NCBI RefSeq assembly: GCF_029227915.1
Contig: NC_079882.1
Coordinates: forward strand, 14,408,501-14,472,500
Reading direction: 5' to 3'
Length of the DNA stretch: 64,000 bases
DNA from: Hydractinia symbiolongicarpus
Taxonomy: Eukaryota > Cnidaria > Hydrozoa > Anthoathecata > Hydractiniidae
Both the position numbers and the translations under genes were made by a program. This document shows, in pieces, positions 49,718 to 61,200 of the stretch; the stretch's first letter is position 1; the number at the start of each line of letters is the position of its first letter. The notes under the pieces were generated by a model that was given only the letters and a program-made list of their open reading frames with translations, was not told the DNA's origin and made no database searches.

Positions 49718-52231
49718 CTAAAAATAATGACAACAGCAAAAATGAAAACAGTCAACGAAATTCATTCCCAAAGGTCAAATATATTATCATACGTTTTCTA
49801 GGCTGTCTCCTTCTTTGAGGTCGAGACGGATCTCTAAAGGCAGAGCCAGTTTGTAAAGCAGCCATTAAACCATCTAACACGCCAGTATCGTCCTCAGATG
49901 CATCCAGGGCAATCTGTCTATTTTTCTGCTGCTTCGTGGCTTCTTTTTTTTTACGGTCTGACTCCTTTAAAAAGATATATACTTTTGAAATAATAAGGAA
50001 ACAATAATAGTATTAAATAAAAAAAGACTGAAACAGAAGCTTACTGCTTTTTCCTTAGCTTTGCGCTCCTTTTCTTCTTTTTCTCTTCGTTTTACATTGT
50101 CTTTTTTCGCATTCTGAAAAGGTTGAAAAATAACACAAATTAATGCATATGTAATCATAACGAAATAATATCGAAAATGGATGTTTTAGGGTCAAAATCT
50201 CTTATTATAGCTATGTATTTGTTACAACAAGGCTACGAACCACGTCACAGTTTATAACAAAATGACTATATCCACCACCTCCGAAACGTCTTTTAATTTT
50301 TGGAATCTCTAATAGATGGGAACATAATATCACAAAACTGAGATATTTTTATGCATCCTCGTAATTAAGTATGAGCGGCAATCGTTTTACATTTACCGTA
50401 AAGCCTCAAATAAACGCAACCCACGAATATACGTACCCTTTCTTTCTGATTTTTCAAATAAACGCCCGCTTAAATAAACGTCTATGAGGCGCCGTAGCGG
50501 ACAAAAGCAAATTCTCGTTTGTATGACCTATATTATTTTTATGTGACATTACTATTTTTTGTTGTATGATTTTTATATGGCACAAATTCAGAGACCTCAT
50601 CGCTGTTTTGGTGGAGGAACAGAGGAACCTACAATAATTTGAAATAAATAAAGTGAAAACAAAAGTTAGCTTAATTGACAGAAACAGAAAGATAAAAAGA
50701 ATGCTATGTATGAAGAATGCATTTTTTTTCAATTTAGGTTTCTGAGGAGGAGTATACATGTGAGAAGTGTGGAACGAGCTACTATGATTTGCAGTTGCAC
50801 CAAGAACTCTGCCAAGCACAATTTCTACCATTGATCCCTGATGATTTCATGCACCAAAGTTCGAGTCAGTGTGGTAATTACATGTCACCATCAAATCCTG
50901 ATATGAGTATGCCATCTTTAAATACACAAGAAAATCTTAGCACTATCCAGGAATTACTACCAGATGCTGACCACAATCAAATAAGAACTTGTCTGAGTAA
51001 TGCGAATGACTTAGATGATGCTCTCAACCATATAATGTGTGCTAATGATGTTGCTGAACCATCAACCTCTAAAGGATCTTTAGCCTTCACTACTCCAATG
51101 TCAGTACCTGAAGGATACCAAAGTGGGTATCTCTTAAATTCAAATGATGATTGTACTTTACCTGTAAACAGACAAAAATATGGCAGCATGCATTGAGTTT
51201 TTATAAAAGGCCACTGGGAGAAAAAGAGAATCTCTTTAAAAAAATTAGGGTTTTTTTTGATGGTGAAGATGGAATCGATGCAGGTGCATTGAAGAATGAG
51301 TTTTTTACAATTGTGTTCAATGTAGCTAAGGATGAGCTATTCGAACCTCTCAACAAGAAGGAAGTGTTTTTTATTCCAAAAAGATCAGGTGGCAATTTGC
51401 AAATATACAAAATTTTTGGAGTAATTTTTTTTCAACTTTAAAGTAAATTTTAAATATGGGGAGTGGCACTCGAGGACTAAATATGCTAATATCAGCAATA
51501 AAATTCTAAAAGTCATAGGTAGAACCACATATTTTAAAAAAAATGTATTTATAAATTTCCGCAGATTTTCTTTGGAAAACTATAGTAAGAAGTAATATTC
51601 ACTATGAAGTTCTTGCAAGGATAGGACATTGTTGTTGTAGCTAGAAGATCTAATCTCCGTCTGGGTGAACATTTAATACAGGTTTAACTGTATCATAAAT
51701 CCAGTGGAGCGCTTACAGCAAGTGACTTTGGCAAAGCAAATAAATTGGTTAGGATTTTTTATTTTGCAAAATAAGGTAAACCGTGTTAAAGATCCCAGTG
51801 GAACACAAAAATCAACTTTCTAAAACTTTGTATACTAATATAAACTAATAAACAATTATGATTTTTAAACTTTTCTGGTTCATCCACGATGTGGGAGGGA
51901 ACGGTTGACGCCATCGACACAAACAATACAATTTCCACGTCCTCTCACCGCCAAATGTATGGATTGTGTGATGACGTCATCCGTCGTTTCTTACATCGTG
52001 TTTCTTGATATACCTGAAAATTTTTCGCACATAGTCTTTCACAATATTTTCAATTTTCTCATATATGGTTCTCAATGTTTATTCTCTTAAATTTTTCAAT
52101 ATCTACTTCGAAATTACTTCGAAAATTTTATATTTTGTTATTTTTGTTTTACACAGGTCTCTCATTGATAACAGTAACATTTACATATATCTTGTATATA
52201 TTATACTGACGTAGATAAACCTGTATAAAGA

Positions 52232-52270
<39 letters not shown>

Positions 52271-55200
52271 TTTAGATTTAATATTAGGTACTGTGCCTTA
52301 CAAGCACATTCTAACTTTCTCTTAATATTTTGTGCACATGTATATGGTCCAATTTATTTTGTAGTACTTTGAGAAAAAATTTTCAATTTTTTATGTGTTT
52401 ATTTTCCTTAAAAAAAAAAAGGAAAAATTTCTACTCTCTGGAAGACATTAGTTTCAAACCTAAATTTTTTCCCAGTGAAAAATTCGAAAAATTATAAATC
52501 ATAAAATCGCAAAAATCTTGCGAAAATTTTTAATTTTAGATAATCGAACGTCATCCTCAAATATATTTTAATTGTCTTGTGAGAAACTTATCTTTTCTTT
52601 TGGCAAGTTCATTCTCTAAAATCTCAGATTATATTGTATAATTCGTAATAAAAATAAATTTTGCAGGTAACTCAACTCCCCCTTGTCTTCTTCCAGTTAT
52701 AACTGCTCTCATTTTGTTGCCTGAATCTTGATTAATGAAATGATGATAGCCATTTAAACTTCCATTAGTGTATGTTCAATACGTAACAAGCTTGATAGAA
52801 TGTAAATTATTTATCTTGTAAAACAATCCTTTTAGTTTTACGATACTTTTACTTTATTTCAGATAATTGAAAAAATTAGAAGGCCTCCTTCTTTTAAACA
52901 CACCCTCCCCTTAAAAAATATAATAAACGCTCCGGGCGTTTATTCGAAGCATTACGGTATCTATTAGGCATTAAAACATCAACAGTTTTTGTCCCTGCCA
53001 CGTACTTGACTAAATATTTTTTTAAAAAAAAATATAAATTTTTCTTTTTTTAGACATTGTTGCAGTTAGTCATCGTGCAATTATATAGTTTTACCGTGTA
53101 TTCTTGTAAGAACATATGTATAATTCCAAATGTTTCTTCCAGAGATGACTTCTTTGGATCTAAGCAAAAGTACTCGACAATTTCAGAGAACAAGCTGGTC
53201 ATCTTTTTGTGCATTTCTTGGACTATTTGAAATGTCTCACCGGCCCCTGCTAAAAAGTCCTGCATTTTACAAAAGAAAAGTTAAAGAACTTATCATTGTA
53301 AAGGCAGTAAACTGAACAGTACAAAGCATTTATTAAATGTCATAAACTTTGTGGTTTCTGCATTTTTTCGTAGAATCGACAAATTATATTTTCGCGAAAT
53401 TTAGAACAGATTCTTAAATGTGAAAATGATTTCAGCAAATTTCCACATTACACGCAGTTGGAGTCTAATTCATACACGGATTATGTGACGTTGCGTGAAA
53501 ATAAGTAAATTGTCATTTGTGAATTAACATATAGTTGCTTGCTTATTTTTAAAGTAAAAAAAGTGTATTCAGAATTGAACTTTTTCCATATCCATTTTGT
53601 TTCGCGAAATATGCATGCGAAAATGCAGAGCGTGCAAACGAGATTAGTTATGACAAACTTCGGGATACTACTTGTTTACTTGCAAGCTTGGACAATGTAT
53701 CAACAAAATGTTGACTTTTGCAGCTTTTAACACTTTCTTGCCTTAAAATAGGCAATAGAGCAAAAGTGTAACATTTTAATTCGATTAATTACACTTATAC
53801 TTTATCCCACAAACCTATGCCGAGATTTGGGTTTCATATATATCTAAAATAATCACCTGCTTTCAGACAGCTCAGTGTGGGCACTAGTAAAGCGCTTGTA
53901 GGAACAAATTTTAAAGCTTAATTTTGCTTCATTCGATAGCCAGATTCAGTTTCTTATTGACTTCCCTGCAACGAATTCTTTGTGTAACACAGAACGAGGC
54001 TGAAGTGATTAACCCTATCTGCCATCTTTTTCCAATTCTTTGCTTGTATGCAACGTTTAACTTTTCGTGCAAAAATGCTTCTGCTATTATTCCTGTAGTA
54101 TATTAACTTTCGTAAAAAGTTAAAATGAAAAGTGAACATGACCTGAAGCACTCACTAGAAAATAGATGACACACTTCTAAACATTAGTACACATCTTTTC
54201 CCCTTGACCAACCTTTATGTTATAAATTAACAATAGCTATCTAGCTACAGTCCTGTTCATAATTTTTTTGGAAAATGTCAGTTTTTAGTCATTTTTCGAA
54301 ATATCAGAGCAGCTCTTTCTGTCGAGAGCTTACTGATGAAGTTAATAAAAGTAGAAGAAATATGGATAATAATATATCAAACTAAAACACCATTGTCTCC
54401 AACATCAAATTCCGACAAAAAATCTTTAAAAAAGCAGATACCATACTAATTACTTGATCATCTAAAAACTAAAGGTTTTGGTGACCAGAACGTACTCCAC
54501 TGACTACACAGCTCTACAACTTTGAAAAATTGGCAGTAAACAGGCAGGTGCATATTACTGAATATCGGTCAAAACAATCCAAGCTATATAGCTATAGTTT
54601 ATAATTCTATATATAATTGAGTAAGAGACATTTGCCAGTTTGCCAGATATTGTACCAGGGACGCATCCACACATTGGTACATCTACAAGAATGCTAAATG
54701 TTATGCCAAATTCAATGTTTTGTGCATATATGTAATTGTTTGATACTGAATAATAAAGGGTATCATTTAGCTGTATATAAAAAACAATAGATTTATAAAA
54801 TCTTATAAATTTAAGTTTCTGGTAAACCATTTACTTCCAAAACGTGATCATGGGTACGATACGCCTGTCAGGGTGCTTAATTTTTGGCCTCATTGTTTTT
54901 AGACACTAGCATATAGTTACAAACTAAATACAGCCTCATACATACTTCAGCATGAATTTATTTGTATTTATCGGTTATTGTATTTATTCAATTGAGTATC
55001 TTGGGATTCGAACCAAAAAGGAAAATTTAAGGAAATGTTGAGTTAGAAAAATTCATAAAAAATCCAATCAAAATATCTGAAAAAAAAGGAATAATATGGT
55101 TAATGTTGCAACAGCTTTTGTATAACTTATATAGCAATTATGTTAACGATGATGTAGATATGTGAAAAATTATGTGTTCTATTGCCAAGAGGAAAAAGTT

Positions 55201-58200
55201 TAAAACATTTGGGCACGTTTATACACGATCCAATTTGTTAAATTCCAACTTCGCGTTTAAAAGTAATTAGGAGATCACAATCCATTTTGTTGAATACGAT
55301 TTTTCAAATTGGACAAACTTTCTAAATTTTGTTTTTATTTCAAATTGGTTAAAATTTTTGATACAATTTGTAAATACAGTGAAATCTCTCTATCTCGACT
55401 ACTCTCTATCTCGAACTTCTCTCTATCTCGAACTAAAGTCTCGGTCCTTTTGTGGTCCGCCTAAGGTATTTTCCTTTCTTTATCTCGAAGTTTCTCTATC
55501 TCGAACAAAATTTTGGTCCCTTGCGAGTTCGAGATAGAGAGATTCCACTGTATCATGATTCTTGATGTTTCTTTCAACAAATGCAAAAATTAGATTTAAC
55601 AGAATAGATGGTGTATCGTCCACTTTAGACATTTTTCCAAAAGATAACTATCATCACTTCAGATTTCACTAAAACACAACTCACAGTCCCTGGCTACAGA
55701 TAAAATCAACCTGCCTGTTGTTTATAAAGCTGGCTTATGTTAAACTTTTTTAGGGTATCCCTCAACAGAATTTAAAAAAATTATTACAGAATGTTTTTAT
55801 CACCATGGTGGCGATAAAAACATTTCGCATATTCTTAATATTAACAAATAGGAAAGTGCGTTACACAACCATGAGACTCATAGACCCTATCTCACTTTTT
55901 TCAATCATAAAGATTAGTCGTAACGTTTTTTGTCCATGAATCTTTGTTAAAGTTAATATGCAGTCAAAAATCGTTTATCGGCGTCTTAGAAAATGGCTAA
56001 AATTAGGAACTCCGGAACTATGATAATACTGGAAAATGTTTTTGGCTCAATTTCATCAAATCGGTCTAAAAACACGTCATACGAAGTTTGAAGTAATCTA
56101 TATTATAATACCCGTATACGTCTGTCCGTTTGTCACGCAAAATGGTAGCTTAGCTGCGCAAGTATAAAAAGGACGAGCGAACCCGTAGATTTTTCCACGG
56201 GCTAATGACTAGTTATTTCAATTTTTACTAAAGTTATGCGACTTGTATTTTAGCAAATTTTACGGATTTAAACCAAAATTACGTTTTTTTTATAAGTTAA
56301 GATAGAGCAAAACCTTTACAAGATGATGCTTAACGGCTATGAAATACACAGTTAGTTCGAGATTAAACGAAAATTTGCCTCGATTAATAAAATAATTAAA
56401 ATATGTTTGAAATATAACTTTCACCAACATTACATTTTAAATAGGGAAGCGTGAAAATCAAATCAAACTGTGAGATCTGTTCTGCCATACCATGACGTAA
56501 ATATCTTACCCTTTGACTATGCTGCCGTCTCCAAATTGTTTATTCTCGAAAATAATCTGCATATAATTCTTCCATAGTGTTGATTTATTGGAATATGAAA
56601 CCAAAAGTTTCGTTTTGATCTCATAAAAAAATCTCACCTTGTTTTCACCTTGTTTCTATCGTTAAAGTTAAAGTTTGACAAGCAATCTGCAGACAGAATT
56701 TTAGTTGCAAAAAGTTTTCTTTTAAGGTATTAAGTCAGAAACGTGCCAGTAACAATTTTTAAATTAAATGAGACAAAGCAAACATGATTTGTGGAGTGAT
56801 CCTCTCAAGGAAAGATTTGTTTTGACTGGGCAAAATCACTTAATTGCATTTGCTTAAAAAAATACATGGACATGGAAACTTCCTCATTACAAAATTGTTA
56901 ACAACCTCATGTCATATAATTTACAAACTACTTTGTATTTGGCATATTTTGGAAATTTAAATAGATTTTTTTACGAAATGGAACCTAGAATTGCTTGTAA
57001 GAGTCCTTACATTTTAGCACTTTATTACCAATAACATGAGGTTTGACGTCCCACTTGCTAACCTCGATAAGAAAGCCAAATTAGTATCCTAGTTCTGAAA
57101 TCACAAATGCTTGAAATTTGACTTTTAAATATTGCCAAAACTAACATTTTTATCTCACTTGGCAAAAAAATAAATAGAATAAGATAACCCTTACAATAGG
57201 TAAACTGTTGTTTTACAAGCACTGTCAGTAACCCCAGTAACTATTATTTTTACAGATGTTGTTTGGAAAATAAGGTACACTCATTAAGTGGAGACACACT
57301 GTGTATCCCAGAAACATCACCAATTTTGATAAACAACTTGACATTCCCTATTTCTTTGAAATCAGCCAGATAGTCAGTTACTCACATCATCATATTCAAA
57401 GTTAGCTACAGTATACATAACTTATTTAACACTAAGAATAATAAACTATTATAACGGCCAATATCTGGCACATACATGCTATTATCCAATATTATCACCA
57501 AACGTTAATAATTTGATTGTATAACAAATTAATTTTGCAAATAATGCAAATTAACAAACATATGCACGACTTCACTGCGAACTACAAATTTGCTCATAAC
57601 TAATCTCGTTTTCATGTTATTCAGTAATTTGGGATATATATTTTGTGGAACAAAAATAGATATGGAAATAGCTCTGATTAACCTTGAATTTTCTTGTAGA
57701 ATAACCTTCGTTATTTTCAAGCCAGAAGTCAAACTTTGTTGTTGTCTTTTGGTTGCGCTACCATTAGAAAATATTTGTCCCTATAAGCGCTTTACTACTG
57801 CCCAGACCGCACCATATGAAAGGCAGTCAATGTGTTTAATTTTTGCGAATTTGACTTTTCACCTTTCTCGCCAACAGTAAATCACAAATACATTTAGGTG
57901 TGCTCAGAATAATAACTCTTAAAATAACTCAATTAGTACGTGGATTTAACTCATAAGATTTTCACATAAGAAGCTCGACCATAGAGAATTGTGAATTGAA
58001 AGGGAAGAAAGGTTTGGAAAAAAATTATTTGATTTTTCGTTTGAGACAGAGAACAATATTAGTATTCATATAAAAAATAATTTTCAAAAACTAATAAATT
58101 TTAAGCAAAATAATAAATATTGAGCAAAATACAAGCATTTAAAAATTGCCTTTTTGAGTACAAAGGTCATTTTTTGACATCGGTAGTGTCGTTTTAATGA

Positions 58201-61200
58201 AATCACATATTATATGGAAGCCAAACATGCTGTGTCTTTTCATCTTTCTATTATATAAGGCCTGTGGAGAAATCTATTTAGGCAGGTGTACATTGAAGTA
58301 ATTTGGTCCCATGTAGTCCCTAGTTATCAACGCAGGAGATGACTTCAGTTATTTTCACCAGTTTCCAAGTTATTTAGCCTTAAATTTAAAAGTGCAATGC
58401 AATGGTTTCACTGCTCTTATTTAATGAATTGACGTCAGTCTAAATATATCGAATGTTTGTGGATTAACAATTTACAGTCTATTTTTGAAAAGGACATTAA
58501 CCATCGTCATTGATAAACATGCTCCTGTTATCGAAAAGAAGGTCAAACAAAAACCTCAGTGGCTGGAAAGTTCCTTAAGGGATAAAATGAACAACCGAGA
58601 CAGCCTTTTACGAAAAGCTCACAAATCGAACAAGAATCTAGACGAGCAAAAGGTTTAAGCAGGTGTGGCTTTAATTGAATAACATCATCAGCCATAACAA
58701 CATATGGGTATAGCTTATTAACGGTATCTTTTATTGTGGATGGGAGTAGCATATTAATTAAGTTTTTTTCTATAACATCACCAAGTTTGCTGTTCTTATA
58801 CACACCTCCATCGCTTCATCGCCTACATCACCAATATCGGTCAAAGTAAATTCATAATGTGCCTTGCACACAACAAGCAATATTATGCTATGTGTTTTCT
58901 TGTAGTTAAAGTAGTCTGAACCACTTCAAGCTGGTGCTTGCATTACAATATGTGTGTCATCCATTGCACCTAAAAAATGTGAACAGTTCTATCGGACTTC
59001 AAACTCATTTGCCACCTTTTGTCACATGCTTTCTGTGTCAGGAACATCCAAAAAAACCAAAGTCTGCAATTGACTCCATATTCCTTTGCACGTTTCACTT
59101 ATATTGACTGACAGTTGGAGGACTTTGTAGCCACTTTAAATCGAAATTTAAGCATATTCTGTCGTTAAGTACCACAATGCTATACATAAACGCTTATAAG
59201 GACTAGTGACATCCCTGGCAGTAGAGAGTAGCTGTTAAAATCTGATTGGTGTCGTTTGAAATGACTTGAAGAAATATTTAATGTCACATAATAATAAATC
59301 CTTAACTAATACATTGTACAACCTCTTGTGTTTTCTTTCCTGGAAAAGTCTTCTTATCCACATTCTTTTTTGTTGTTTTCTTGTTCTTCTTCTTTATCAT
59401 GGTGCCATATAAACAAAGTTGTGATTAATTATAAATTTTGCAATAAAACGTATCATCTCCTGCAGCTATTTTAATCTGAATGAGCATCTTTTCTCCTGAG
59501 CCCGGAAAATTAATTTCCATACATATCAAACTCGAGAGAAAAATACTCTCAAGTTTTTTTCTCTGTGTAGTCATATCTACCTTAATACGGAAAGCCTAAC
59601 GCAACCATTGGAATCTTAAATTGCTCTTATTTAACATTAGAGTAAAAATAGATGATAAAAAACACATTTCTGTTATCGTCTTATCATACTCCCATTTCAA
59701 CCGAAAACAACAACAACAATATTTTGACCTATGTCCCCTTTCAAACTAGTCAACAATCCATGCAAAAAGGTATGTCATTCAGATGACATCAGCAATGACC
59801 GATAGATACGCCAAAATAATATTTTCTAAATTTGTTCACCTATTGTCTCTACTGTGTAAAACTTGAAACGCTGATAAAGACTTAAAGCATTTTGTGCTTT
59901 TGTTGAATGGTTAAAGAGATATTGGGGCTTAACTGTCTGTTCGGTAATGTGTTGATTAACCCAGCTTCAGAAAATTGATCCCATTTTCGTCCTGAAACAG
60001 AATGGGTGACCTAGATTTGGAAACTTACCCTCAAGGTGAAAAATAACTGACGTTATTTCGCCTCAAAGTTATAAGAGCTTCATTAATTTAAATTAAGCAA
60101 TGGACGTTAACAAATAAGACATAACTTTTTGGTAAAATCAAGGGAACACGAGGAAACTCCCCTTTGCCTATCAAAGACAAATAGACACAGAGTAGTAGTA
60201 CAAGACTGGTCGATAAGCCCGTTAACTATACATGGATTTCGCGTGTTTGAAGGAATTTCGCAAACTTTTTGATTTTTTGCGAAAATTAATCCACGTAAAT
60301 TTTTTAAAAATTGTTTTGAGTTGAAAAGACTATTAACGTTATAAACGAATGATTTATAGTAAAATTTTGTTGTTTCTTTCCTCTTTTTGTTAGTTATGCT
60401 TTCTCCACGAAAATTTATTACGCGAAATTTTTAAGACAAGCTTATTTGCGAAAATAAATAAACGCAACATTTTTAAAATCTTGCGATTCGCGAAAATGAA
60501 TCCACGCAAATATTTTCAGGGTTGGCATTCATAAAAATAAGTCCACGCGAAAATTAATCCACTTAAGGTAGTATATAAGATACAGCACATAGTTGCTTAT
60601 TCAAATATGCAAGTAAACAAATACAACAGCGCAAAAAGATTTGATAAGAAAAGTGATTGAAAAGTTGCAGGAAATAAGGGGTTGATTGAAAACATGGGTA
60701 CCCAAATTGGGGTAGTGTTTACGGTGGTAGTTTTATCTTGCAGACCAGATAATTATGTGCTCTCTTTTGCCACGTTCCAGTAAATTCGGATTGAGTGGTT
60801 CCGAATGTTAAAAACTTGTCCAGGAGGCTTTTCCCAGCAAGGTTTTTATGTCAAACTTTCTCCTTACGAAGTTGTTTTTACAATGATCAAATAACATGGA
60901 AACAAGGCCATGAAAGATTAATTGCACTATACATATGGCGAGCAACCTTTAGAAAACGCAACGTACACAACATTACCCATCTTTTTGTTAAAGATGAGTT
61001 CAGAGTCATTCGTTGTAATTGTTTCAGTAAGTGCGAATGCAGTATGCACTAGCGCGAAAAACAAAACTGCACGTAACAAATAAGACATTTATTTTCAGTT
61101 TGGTATCACCAGTTAGTTACTTTACTGCATTTCAGGACATTTCAGCACTTTTTAATATTATACTCAATAATAAGATAATTAATATTTACATGAAATATTG

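Larger units (their letters stand above)
50394..52959. mobile_element. Larger MITE-family element enclosing a HECT gene piece
   Basis: The left end TACCGTAAAGCCTCAAATAA and the right end, inverse of TACCGTAATGCTTCGAATAA, match each other over 24 bases with three mismatches, and match the MITE at 7136-7437. TA is found at both tips. The enclosed 2.57 kb carries a CUE/HECT coding piece and (AAT)n repeats. The ends might belong to two separate MITE remnants instead. It lies in a formin intron. Confidence 0.45.

Noticed and set aside
50981-51410. Minus-strand frames over the HECT piece
   Set aside because: Antisense shadows of the plus-strand CUE and HECT codons.
51421-51441. Stop after the HECT fragment as a true protein end
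   Set aside because: The sequence before it looks like a GT splice donor, and the catalytic part of HECT would be missing.
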